From an uncultured Selenomonadales bacterium (GTDB lineage Bacteria > Bacillota > Negativicutes > Selenomonadales > Selenomonadaceae): a stretch of 59,262 bases of DNA. Shown one piece after another: positions 16,696 through 24,725 of the stretch. The notes beneath the pieces are model-generated. The model was not told where the DNA came from, made no database searches, and saw only the letters and a list, made by a program, of their open reading frames with translations. The position numbers were made by a program, and so were the translations under genes. Location: assembly GCA_947165295.1 (NCBI GenBank), contig CAMUZU010000011.1, positions 1 through 59,262 on the forward strand. The letters run 5' to 3'. Every line of letters begins with the position of its first letter. Position 1 is the first letter of the stretch.

Positions 16696-17571
16696 ATGAA
16701 AAAGATTTTGCTCGTCTACAATCCCGTTTCGGGTCACGCGGCGTTCAAGAATCGTTTGGACGCCGTGATTGAAAGTTTTCAGCGGCGCGGAATTTTGTTG
16801 TCGGTCTACCGCACGCAAGCCGACGACAATTCCGCCTTCGCGGACTGCGTGAAACTTTCGGGCGTCGAAGGTGTCGTTGCGGCGGGAGGCGACGGAACTT
16901 TACACGCGGTGATCAATTGGCTTAAGAAAAATTCGCTTGACTTGCCCGTCGGAGTTTTGGGTTCAGGAACTTCAAACGACTTCGCGACGCATCTTCAACT
17001 TGACGACGAAACTTTTTTCGACGCGGTTGCGACGGGTCACACGCAAGCTGTCGACTTGGGCTTAATCAACGGCGCAAAGTTTTTCGTCAACGTGGCAAGC
17101 GCGGGCGTCTTCACGTCGATTGCTCACGAAGTCAATTCGCGGCTGAAAAATTTTCTTGGCAAGTCGGCTTATTATCTGCGCGGGCTCGGCGAATTGAAAA
17201 ACTTCCGTGCGGTAACGTTTGACATCACTGCCGACAGCGAAAAATTTTCCGTCGAGGCGTTTTTGTTCCTTGTGCTGAATTCGCCTGCGGTTGCGGGCTT
17301 CAAAAAAATTTCCGGCATTGCAAAAGTCGACGACGGCAAACTTGACTTGCTTGCGTTGAAAAAATGTTCGACGGCGGGACTTTTGGGCTTGACGAAAAAA
17401 CTTTTGGCGGGCGAGGCTGTCGACGGCGACGAAAACATCTTGACGTTGCAGGCGCGCACGTTCGAGATAAAATCCGCCGCGCAACTTGTCGGCGACTTCG
17501 ACGGCGAGGCGGGCGACTCGTTGCCGCTGAAAATCGAAACCATACCACGTGCGATAAATTTTTTCGCTTGA
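16696..17571 (+). CDS. Diacylglycerol/lipid kinase family protein (YegS/DagK type)
   Basis: 291 residues. VYNPVSG at residues 8-14, AAGGDGTLHAV near 60-70 and GTSNDFA form the nucleotide-binding pattern of the DAGK catalytic domain. Such enzymes phosphorylate diacylglycerol or related lipids for recycling into phospholipid. The ATG giving MKKILLVYNP is chosen; GAGGT lies about 11 bases upstream. Eight codons between GGDGT and GTSND match the family spacing. mqnC follows after 23 bases. Confidence 0.88.
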   Translation: MKKILLVYNPVSGHAAFKNRLDAVIESFQRRGILLSVYRTQADDNSAFADCVKLSGVEGVVAAGGDGTLHAVINWLKKNSLDLPVGVLGSGTSNDFATHLQLDDETFFDAVATGHTQAVDLGLINGAKFFVNVASAGVFTSIAHEVNSRLKNFLGKSAYYLRGLGELKNFRAVTFDITADSEKFSVEAFLFLVLNSPAVAGFKKISGIAKVDDGKLDLLALKKCSTAGLLGLTKKLLAGEAVDGDENILTLQARTFEIKSAAQLVGDFDGEAGDSLPLKIETIPRAINFFA

Positions 17572-17594
17572 TTATTCGGACGAGGTGAATTGCT

Positions 17595-18695
17595 TTGAGA
17601 GTGACACACAAAGACGCGTTGAGGCTCTTCGACGAAGGCGACCTTATCGAGCTGGGCAAGCAAGCCGACGCGATTCGCAAAGACAAATTCGGCAACGTGA
17701 CGACTTTCATCGTCGACCGCAACATCAATTACACGAACGTTTGTCAAAACGAATGCAAGTTCTGCGCGTTCTTTCGGCGGGCGAATTCGTCGGGCGCGTA
17801 TCTTTTGACGCACGAAGAAATTCTTGACAAGGTTCGCGAAACCGTCGAGGCGAAGGGCACGCAAGTCATGATTCAGGGCGGACTGCACCCCGACTTGCCG
17901 CTTGAGTGGTACGAAGACATGTTGCGGCTCATCAAGAAAAATTTCAACGTGACGATTCACTCGTTCACCGCGACGGAGATTCAGCATTTCGCGAACAAAG
18001 CGGGCTTGTCGATTCTTGAAACGCTCAAACGACTTCAGGCGGCGGGACTTGACAGCTTGCCCGGCGGCGGCGCGGAGATTTTGGTTGACGACGTGCGCAG
18101 ACGAATCAGCCCGAAAAAAATTTCAACGGACGATTGGCTCAACGTCATGCGACTTGCGCATTCAATCGGCATGAAGTCAACCGCGACGATGGTTATCGGC
18201 TTCGGCGAAAGTTTGCGTCAACGGCTTGAACACATGCAAAAAATCCGCGACCTGCAAGACGAAACGGGCGGCTTCCGCGCATTTATCACGTGGACATATC
18301 AGCCGAAAAATACCGTGCTCGGCGGCGAAAAAGTTTCCGCGTGGGATTATATGAAGACGTTGGCAATGACGCGCATTTTCATGGACAACGTCGACCACAT
18401 TCAAGGCTCGTGGGTCACGCAAGGCGAACAAATCGGGCAGTTGACGTTGGCATTCGGCGCGGACGACTTGGGCTCAATTATGCTTGAAGAAAACGTCGTG
18501 CGGGCGGCGGGCACGTCCTTTGACATGTCGACGCGCAAAATGGTTGACTTGATTTACGCGGCGGGGCGCGTTCCCGCTCAACGAAACACGGCTTACGAAG
18601 TCTTGCGATTTTTCGGACGGCGCGTGACTGCTTACGAAAAGTTTTCGGCGTTGACGGCACGTCGGGAGTCGGCGAACTTTTTGCCCGACAATTAA
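17595..18695 (+). CDS. mqnC: Cyclic dehypoxanthinyl futalosine synthase MqnC (radical SAM)
   Basis: 366 residues. The radical-SAM triad CQNECKFC is at residues 50-57 inside the family block NINYTNVC; CAFFRRANSSGAY, MIQGGLHPDLP and SLPGGGAEI are typical of MqnC. It cyclises dehypoxanthinyl futalosine in the futalosine route to menaquinone, implying respiratory quinone made this way, although other mqn genes are not in the window. CofH/MqnE paralogues are alternatives but fit less well. TTG start with GAGGTGA upstream. Confidence 0.88.
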   Translation: MRVTHKDALRLFDEGDLIELGKQADAIRKDKFGNVTTFIVDRNINYTNVCQNECKFCAFFRRANSSGAYLLTHEEILDKVRETVEAKGTQVMIQGGLHPDLPLEWYEDMLRLIKKNFNVTIHSFTATEIQHFANKAGLSILETLKRLQAAGLDSLPGGGAEILVDDVRRRISPKKISTDDWLNVMRLAHSIGMKSTATMVIGFGESLRQRLEHMQKIRDLQDETGGFRAFITWTYQPKNTVLGGEKVSAWDYMKTLAMTRIFMDNVDHIQGSWVTQGEQIGQLTLAFGADDLGSIMLEENVVRAAGTSFDMSTRKMVDLIYAAGRVPAQRNTAYEVLRFFGRRVTAYEKFSALTARRESANFLPDN

Positions 18696-18741
18696 CTTGT
18701 CCCTTGTCCCTTACCACTTGTCCCTTACAGGAGGTGACGCG

Positions 18742-19830
18742 ATGGCTGACGACGACAAGAAACCGTGCGACTTGCAAGCGAACCTGCGGCAGATGATGCA
18801 GACGACAAAGAAGTCCGACCTTGAACAGGCGTTGCAAAAGATGATGCAGACGACGCGCTCAAACGACTTGCAAAACGCCTTCCGAAAGATGATTCACGTG
18901 ACGCGTTCGCTTGACCAGCAGATTGAAGAGCAGCAGAAGGCGCACGAAAAAAATATTGCCGACGCGTTCCAAAAGATGATTCGCGTGACGCATTCGCTTG
19001 AACACGACAGCGAAAACGAAATTGTCAGCTACGAACACGCGGAGCCGTCGCCCGACGAAAAAAAATCCGCTCAACCCGAAAAGAAGCTCGACAAAGTCAA
19101 GAAGAAAGTTCCGCGCAGGATTCGCAGTTTCCCGGCAGCCTTCCGCCGCAACCCGAAAGCCGTCATAAAATATTTTCTCGGCTTGGTGCTCGGTCGCGTG
19201 TTGGCGATTGTGCTGTATGTTTTAATGGCGTTGATTCCCGCGTTGCCGATACCCGACGCCGTCGCGAACATGAGCAAACCGCCCGCGATTTTCGGCACGG
19301 CGTTTAACTCAATGCGAACGTTCTTCACGGATTTAAGCCCGCAAATGATTATGGCGACGGTGACAAGTATCCCGACGGACATAAACAAAATCCTGCAGAA
19401 GGTCGGCGAATTCTTCACGTATTACGCCAAACGTGCGGGCGCGTTCCTCGTGCGGGCGATTCGTCACCCGAAGCTTGCCTTCGACGACGTGCGGCGGACA
19501 ATTCGCGAAAAAATGCCGCTGGTGATTCGGCTGGCTCGCGGGGCGTTCTCGGTGCTGTTCTCGTTCCTGCTGATAAAGCTTGCGATGATTTTCCTGTTGC
19601 CGCTGTTCGGCGGTATCGCGTTGACCGTGCTGGGCATCAAAGTTTCGATAATCCTGTTCGTCGTGGCGCGCATGATTGCTGATAAAGTCGGCGAACTTAT
19701 CGGCAAGTACGTCTTCAACGGCGGTTTGAAATGCGTCAACATTGCCAAGACGATTCGCGAAGCGCAAGTTGTCAAAGCCGTCGGCGATTACCTCAAAGAG
19801 TGGCTCAATCAAGCGACGAACAAAAAATAA
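18742..19830 (+). CDS. Unrecognised membrane protein with N-terminal 20-residue repeats
   Basis: 362 residues; I do not recognise the family. Residues about 9-90 contain four imperfect amphipathic repeats with the pattern L-x-x-A-F-x-K-M-I/M-x-x-T-R/H-S (QKMMQTTRS, RKMIHVTRS, QKMIRVTHS). A charged lysine-rich linker leads to several hydrophobic segments (about 150-175 and 270-325). AGGAGGTG lies seven bases before the ATG. The last ten codons, stop and terminator are duplicated at 20422-20485. Confidence 0.75.
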   Translation: MADDDKKPCDLQANLRQMMQTTKKSDLEQALQKMMQTTRSNDLQNAFRKMIHVTRSLDQQIEEQQKAHEKNIADAFQKMIRVTHSLEHDSENEIVSYEHAEPSPDEKKSAQPEKKLDKVKKKVPRRIRSFPAAFRRNPKAVIKYFLGLVLGRVLAIVLYVLMALIPALPIPDAVANMSKPPAIFGTAFNSMRTFFTDLSPQMIMATVTSIPTDINKILQKVGEFFTYYAKRAGAFLVRAIRHPKLAFDDVRRTIREKMPLVIRLARGAFSVLFSFLLIKLAMIFLLPLFGGIALTVLGIKVSIILFVVARMIADKVGELIGKYVFNGGLKCVNIAKTIREAQVVKAVGDYLKEWLNQATNKK

Positions 19831-19858
19831 CCGCCCGAACATCTCGAACGGTTTTTTT
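19831..19858 (+). terminator. Terminator after the repeat-containing membrane protein
   Basis: Imperfect CCG-CCCGA/TCG-CGG stem followed by seven T, directly after the TAA. A second copy of this terminator lies 620 bases downstream. Confidence 0.7.
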
Positions 19859-20440
19859 CTTGACGGCTTGCAGTTCGTCAACTCAATCGCGAACATCAAC
19901 GGTGACCGTTCGGCTCGTCGACAAGCTCGGCTTGCAACTCGTCAACTTAACCGTGAACGTCGGCGGTGACCGTTCAACTCGTCGACAGGCGCGGCTTGCA
20001 GTTCGTCAACTCAATCGCGAACATCAACGGCGACCGCTCAACTCGTCGACAGGCGCGGCTTGCAGTTCGTCAACTCAACCGTGAACGTCGGCGGTGACCG
20101 TTCGGTTCATCGACAAGCTCGGCTTGCAGTTCACGCAACTCAATCGCGAACATCAACGGCGACCGCTCAACTCGTCGACAGGCGCGGCTTGCAGTTCGTC
20201 AACTCAACCGTGAACGTCGGCGGTGACCGTTCGGTTCATCGACAAGCTCGGCTTGCAGTTCACGCAACTCAATCGCGAACATCAACGGCGACCGCTCAAC
20301 TCGTCGACAGGCGCGGCTTGCAGTTCGTCAACTCAACCGTGAACGTCGGCGGTGACCGTTCGGTTCATCGACAAGCTCGGCTTGCAACTCGGCAACTCAA
20401 CCGTGAACGTCGGCGACTGCAGGCTCAATCAAGCTACAAA

Positions 20441-20478
20441 CAAAAAATAACCGCCCGAACATCTCGGACGGTTTTTTT
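20441..20478. terminator. Second (bidirectional) copy of the terminator
   Basis: CCG-CCCGA/TCGG-CGG stem with T-runs on both strands (AAAAAA on the left, seven T on the right). On the minus strand it terminates the small membrane gene whose stop is 10 bases away. The array therefore splits what was probably one shared terminator between convergent genes. Confidence 0.75.
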
Positions 20479-20487
20479 CTTGACGAT

Positions 20488-20781
20488 TTAAAGTTCGCGC
20501 AACAGGCCGCTGACCAAAAGGAAGCTGACAATCAGGAAGACCACGCACCCGCCGACGAACACGATCCAATCGGGCTTGTAACGCCAAATCATGTCGCCGC
20601 TCAAACGTTCAAGCGGAAGTTTCGAGTGCTTTTGCGCGTAAGGCAGATAAATCAACATGCCCAAAATTATCCCGAAGACGAAGATGCCGACCATGCCGAT
20701 AACCACGTCGGCCGGCGGAATTTCAATCAGACCCGAAAACGCCTCGCCGAAGGAATTTTCTGCAACGGAATGATCTTCCAT
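20488..20781 (-). CDS. Small two-segment membrane protein
   Basis: 97 residues, not recognised. Two hydrophobic segments, about 25-46 (VVIGMVGIFVFGIILGMLIYL) is split here as residues of the first, and about 74-94 as the second, with a basic loop (YAQKHSKLPLERL) between. GGAGG overlaps the end of nrdG, three bases upstream, so the two are translated together. It may support anaerobic ribonucleotide reduction only by association; no function can be assigned. Confidence 0.65.
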   Translation of the reverse strand: MEDHSVAENSFGEAFSGLIEIPPADVVIGMVGIFVFGIILGMLIYLPYAQKHSKLPLERLSGDMIWRYKPDWIVFVGGCVVFLIVSFLLVSGLLREL

Positions 20782-20784
20782 GAC

Positions 20785-21279
20785 TCAACCTCCGATTCCG
20801 ACCCACGGCACGATTTTATGTTGTGCGCGGGATTTTTTTACGTCGATGATTCGCTGATTGCTTGAGCCGCGAAAGTCAAGCTCCAAGTCGCGCAGACTTT
20901 CGACAAATTCGCCGTCGATTAAAACGTCGACATTGTCGAGAAGTTTTTGCGCGTCGGCGTCGAGTTCTTCAAACTTGTTGCCGGTGTAGCACCAGACGCT
21001 TAAGCCCAAACTTTTTGCACTGCGGGCAAGTTCGGTTGCCGCGTCGACTTGCAGGAACGGTTCGCCGCCCGTAAGAGTGATTCCGTCGAGCAGAGGATTT
21101 TTCTTCAGCGCGTCGACAATGTCATCAGTGTCGACAAGGTGTCCGCCGTCAAGCGCGTGCGTTTCGGGATTATGGCAACCTTCGCAGTTTCGCAGACAAC
21201 CTTGCATGAAGACCGCGAAACGAATTCCGTCGCCGTCAACGAAACTTTCGGGCACGAGACCCGCGATGCGAATTTGCAA
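20785..21279 (-). CDS. nrdG: Anaerobic ribonucleotide reductase activating protein NrdG
   Basis: 164 residues. The radical-SAM cluster motif CLRNCEGC is at residues 28-35, preceded by ESFVDGDGIRFAVFMQG and followed by ITLTGGEPFLQ, the standard NrdG order. It generates the glycyl radical on NrdD using SAM. nrdD is not in the window, which is unusual because the two are normally adjacent. TTG start with GGAGG nine bases upstream. Confidence 0.9.
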   Translation of the reverse strand: MQIRIAGLVPESFVDGDGIRFAVFMQGCLRNCEGCHNPETHALDGGHLVDTDDIVDALKKNPLLDGITLTGGEPFLQVDAATELARSAKSLGLSVWCYTGNKFEELDADAQKLLDNVDVLIDGEFVESLRDLELDFRGSSNQRIIDVKKSRAQHKIVPWVGIGG

Positions 21280-21490
21280 CTCAATCAGCCTCCGTCGCCG
21301 ATTATAAAACTTAGCCCGCCAAAAGGCAATAACAGGGACGCGGCGCCGTACGCATTACGCATTACGAATTTCGCATTACGCATTGCAGTTACTGTTGCGT
21401 TCACGAAAAATTTTTGTTATCTTTACCGCAAAATAATCGAAGGAGGCACAGACGCGTTTGCTGTGTCTTTTACTTTGGGAGGCGATTGCG

Positions 21491-22105
21491 TTGACCAGAA
21501 TTTTTTTGATACGCCACGGCGAAACCGAGTGGAATGCGTCGGGCAGACTGCAGGGCAACTCCAACGTTCAGCTTTCGATGGTCGGGCTTCATCAGGCGCG
21601 GCTTTTGGCAATGCACGCACCCTTCCCGACGGCGGAAGCGATTTACTCAAGCGACTTGATTCGTGCGAAGGCGACGGCTGACGTTTTGGCGGCGCAGTTC
21701 AACTTGAAAGTTCAACTTGTGCCCGAACTGCGCGAGACAAGTTTCGGCGACTGGGAAGGTCACGCCATCAAAGATTTGGCAGAAGAGTCCGCCGACGACT
21801 TTGAAAAGTTTTTCGTCGACCCGGAAGTTTGTCGCCCGCCGCACGGTGAAACTTTCGCCGAATGTCAAACGCGTGTGGTCAACGCCGTCCGAAAAATTAT
21901 CGCCGACAACGCGGACAACAGCCGAATTATCGTCGTGTCGCACGGCGCGGCAATTCGACTTTTGCTGTGCGCGGCGTTGGGCATGCCGATTCGCAAGATG
22001 TGGGCAATCGCGCAGTTCAACATGGCATTGAACGTCCTTCGCGTCGACGACGGCTCAATCACCGTCGAACTTATCAACAGCACGCAACACTTGTACAGAT
22101 TTTGA
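21491..22105 (+). CDS. Histidine phosphatase family protein (phosphoglycerate-mutase-like)
   Basis: 204 residues. IFLIRHGETEWN at residues 3-14 holds the catalytic His; SHGAAIR near 160 has the second. Could be a CobC-type alpha-ribazole phosphatase or a GpmB-like broad phosphatase; nothing nearby decides. TTG start chosen for GGGAGG eight bases upstream. The 3' end (last 25 codons) and the start of the next gene are tandemly duplicated with a 180-bp offset, leaving a second copy of the C-terminal coding end downstream. Confidence 0.88.
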   Translation: MTRIFLIRHGETEWNASGRLQGNSNVQLSMVGLHQARLLAMHAPFPTAEAIYSSDLIRAKATADVLAAQFNLKVQLVPELRETSFGDWEGHAIKDLAEESADDFEKFFVDPEVCRPPHGETFAECQTRVVNAVRKIIADNADNSRIIVVSHGAAIRLLLCAALGMPIRKMWAIAQFNMALNVLRVDDGSITVELINSTQHLYRF

Positions 22106-22380
22106 CGGAGGCGACCTGTCATGAAAAAACTTTTCGCGCTTGCGACGGCTTTGCTGTTCGTGATGTTGTCGACGGCTCAAGCGGAGATTTATCCGCACGG
22201 CATGACCTTGAACGTCCTTCGCGTCGACGACGGCTCCGTTACCGTCGAACTTATCAACAGCACGCAACACCTGTACAGATTTTGACGGAGGCGACCTGTC
22301 ATGAAAAATTTTTTCGCGCTTGTGACGGCTCTGCTGTTCGTGATGTTGTCGACGGCTCAAGCTGAAATTTACCCGCACAT
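22027..22380 (+). repeat. 180-bp tandem duplication across a gene boundary
   Basis: Positions about 22027-22200 and 22207-22380 are near-identical at an offset of exactly 180 bases. Each copy holds the phosphatase C-terminal codons, its stop, a GGAGG site and the signal-peptide codons of the next gene. No foreign sequence is inserted. The offset is a multiple of three, so reading frames stay aligned. Confidence 0.92.
22121..22285 (+). CDS. Chimeric 54-residue secreted ORF created by the duplication
   Basis: ATG with GGAGG eight bases upstream. The first 21 residues are the signal peptide of the following gene (MKKLFALATALL, then ML-STAQA) and EIYPH, joined in frame to the last 25 residues of the phosphatase (LNVLRVDDGS...TQHLYRF) and its stop. 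If expressed, a 33-residue exported peptide would result. It may be a neutral by-product; the substitutions in the second copy (SV for SI) leave the frame open. Confidence 0.5.
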   Translation: MKKLFALATALLFVMLSTAQAEIYPHGMTLNVLRVDDGSVTVELINSTQHLYRF

Positions 22381-22813
22381 GATGCCGCTTGAAGAAATGT
22401 CCGTCGGCGGTGTCGGTTACGGCACGTCGCTCGGTTACGTCAAAAAAATTTACGGCGAACCTGTCGACAAAAAAATTTTCACGGGTGACGGCGTTCGTGT
22501 CGTCACGTGGATTTACTCGGAATATTTTTCGGTGACGGCTCGCACTTCCGCCGAAGACACCACGCCCGAAGACAACTTGCAAGTCGTCGGTTACAGCTTG
22601 AAAAATAATTCGCTGTCGACGCCCGCGGGCTTGACCGTCGGCATGAGTTACCATAAAGTCGTTATGCTTTGGGGGCGCGGCGAACTTGTCGAAGACGACG
22701 GCCGACGCGGTTATTTTTACGTGCCCGCATCTTCGCAACTGCCCGTTACGTTGACTTTTTACGTCGACGCGGACGCGAAGATAACCGAAATGCAACTCGG
22801 CACGGACTTTTGA
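22301..22813 (+). CDS. Secreted protein of unknown function, two BamE-like repeats
   Basis: 170 residues with a clear signal peptide (MKNFFALVTALLFVML, cleavage after AQA). Two related halves, each starting G-x-S/T-x-G-x-V (GTSLGYVKKIYGEP near 42; GLTVGMSYHKVVMLWGRG near 108), recall the SmpA/OmlA/BamE pattern. I cannot name the family. GGAGG eight bases before the ATG. Sits between the phosphatase and a small cytosolic gene with 13-base gaps, so probably one operon. Confidence 0.75.
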   Translation: MKNFFALVTALLFVMLSTAQAEIYPHMMPLEEMSVGGVGYGTSLGYVKKIYGEPVDKKIFTGDGVRVVTWIYSEYFSVTARTSAEDTTPEDNLQVVGYSLKNNSLSTPAGLTVGMSYHKVVMLWGRGELVEDDGRRGYFYVPASSQLPVTLTFYVDADAKITEMQLGTDF

Positions 22814-22826
22814 CGGAGGCGACGAA

Positions 22827-23096
22827 ATGTTTTATTACTCGACGGTCGGCGACATTGTCACGACTCACGGCGCGCTTGAGAGCGACGAATATCAAACTCC
22901 GTGCGTGCGCGTGCGATTTGAACGCCCGAATCAAAACAACGGCTTCGATTTCGCCGAAGGGAAGATTCCGCATTACAGCTTCCAAAAAACTTACGGCTTT
23001 TCCGAAGACGAACTGTTTCGCCTGCGTGAATACATGCGCAACAACGCGTTCCTGATTTGGGAATTCGCGCAGAAGGGCGGCGGTCAAAATGCCTGA
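22827..23096 (+). CDS. Small protein of unknown function
   Basis: 89 residues, no signal peptide or membrane segment, not recognised. GGAGG lies six bases before the ATG and 13 bases after the previous stop, so it is a likely third member of the phosphatase operon. Contains a central CVRVRFERPNQ strand-like part and a helical ELFRLREYMRNN segment. The 72 bases after it hold no gene. Confidence 0.65.
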   Translation: MFYYSTVGDIVTTHGALESDEYQTPCVRVRFERPNQNNGFDFAEGKIPHYSFQKTYGFSEDELFRLREYMRNNAFLIWEFAQKGGGQNA

Positions 23097-23168
23097 TTAC
23101 TGCGGCCGAACTCGCCGCATGGTTCAGATTCTTCAACATGTAAATCATTCACAAGGAGGCAAACTTTC

Positions 23169-24050
<882 letters not shown>

Positions 24051-24056
24051 CGTTCC

Positions 24057-24449
24057 ATGAAGAAATTTTTCGTGACGATTTTCGCGCTGATTCTGTTGAC
24101 GGCGACGGCTCACGCGCAAATTCAAACTTACACCGGCAGCGGCGAATATCTCATGTCGGAGGACGAAAACGTTGACTTCGCCAAAAGTCGTGCGGCAATC
24201 GAAGCGGAGCGCAACATCCTCGATCAAGTTTGCGTTTACGTCAAAGGGCAGTCGTCCATGATTGACAACGAACTCGACAGCGACGAAGTCATTTCGATTG
24301 GTGCGGGCATTTTGCACGTCACCGACACGAAATATAAACTGCTCGACGACGCGCAAGGAATTTTGGTCAAAGCGACCGTCACCGCGCAGATTGACATCGA
24401 AGAACTCAAAACTCTGCTCAATCAAGCCATTGCCGAACGTCAGCGTTAA
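24057..24449 (+). CDS. Small secreted LPP20/FlgT-N-like protein
   Basis: 130 residues with a signal peptide ending AHA-QIQ. The mature part (TYTGSGEYLMSEDENVDFAKSR is split: TYTGSGEYLMS, then EDENVDFAKSRAAIEAERN; IDNELDSDEVISI) resembles the N-terminal domain of the TPR protein at 3.7-5.0 kb, which has NNELTDDEITAI at the matching place. Probably a periplasmic structural domain on its own. AGGTGA precedes the ATG. A terminator follows after 16 bases. Confidence 0.75.
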   Translation: MKKFFVTIFALILLTATAHAQIQTYTGSGEYLMSEDENVDFAKSRAAIEAERNILDQVCVYVKGQSSMIDNELDSDEVISIGAGILHVTDTKYKLLDDAQGILVKATVTAQIDIEELKTLLNQAIAERQR

Positions 24450-24465
24450 ACTAATCGAAAACTTT

Positions 24466-24493
24466 CCCCGTCACGCGGCGGGGATTTTTTTTT
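24466..24493 (+). terminator. Terminator after the small secreted protein
   Basis: CCCCGTC-ACGC-GGCGGGG stem followed by nine T. Its right half (19 bases) recurs at 24624-24642 beyond the repeat element. Confidence 0.9.
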
Positions 24494-24642
24494 GCCGACA
24501 ACGCAAGTGCAACACCGGCCGACAGGACGTCGGTCGCCGCCCTGCGCGTGATACAGGATGTATCACAGCAGGCCGGTTTTCTTTGGTTACTTTCTTTGTC
24601 CGCACAAAGAAAGTAACACAACACACGCGGCGGGGATTTTTT
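24472..24642. mobile_element. Three-hairpin repeat, copy d, between 19-bp direct repeats
   Basis: Direct repeats at 24472-24490 and 24624-24642 consist of terminator sequence, so the terminator half has been duplicated around the insert. Hairpin 1 is at 24517-24535 (GGCCGAC-N5-GTCGGTC), hairpin 2 at 24541-24572 (CCTGC and GTGATACA with TGTATCAC and GCAGG), hairpin 3 at 24586-24617 (stem GTTACTTTCTTTGT, loop CCGC). Stems differ from copy b in paired positions. It lies just before the ilvD promoter. Confidence 0.88.
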
Positions 24643-24654
24643 GTTGCGCAAAAC

Positions 24655-24683
24655 TTGCTTGCCGTCAACGAATGCTGTAAAAT
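24655..24683 (+). promoter_or_regulatory. Sigma-70-type promoter for ilvD
   Basis: TTGCTT, 17-base spacer, TAAAAT. The -10 ends 43 bases before the ATG. The -35 is a weak match. Confidence 0.5.
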
Positions 24684-24725
24684 CCTTTCAAAAATTTTTC
24701 ACTTGCACAAGGAGAGTTTTTCATC

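Larger units (their letters stand above)
19802..20485. repeat. Nine-unit 64-bp tandem array between duplicated terminators
   Basis: Units begin with GGCTTGCA at 19865, 19929, 19993, 20057, 20121, 20186, 20250, 20315 and 20379, so the period is 64-65 bp with two alternating unit types (super-period about 129). The array is bracketed by 64-bp direct repeats at 19802-19865 and 20422-20485 (three mismatches) that contain the last codons of the upstream gene, its stop and terminator. No convincing gene lies inside; the long open frame in the array has no ribosome site and is a by-product of the repeat. Confidence 0.9.

Noticed and set aside
19865-20426. CRISPR array or a repeat-protein gene in the 64-bp tandem region
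   Set aside because: There are no unique spacers between repeats, no cas genes, and the open frame within the array has no ribosome site and ends in duplicated terminator sequence.
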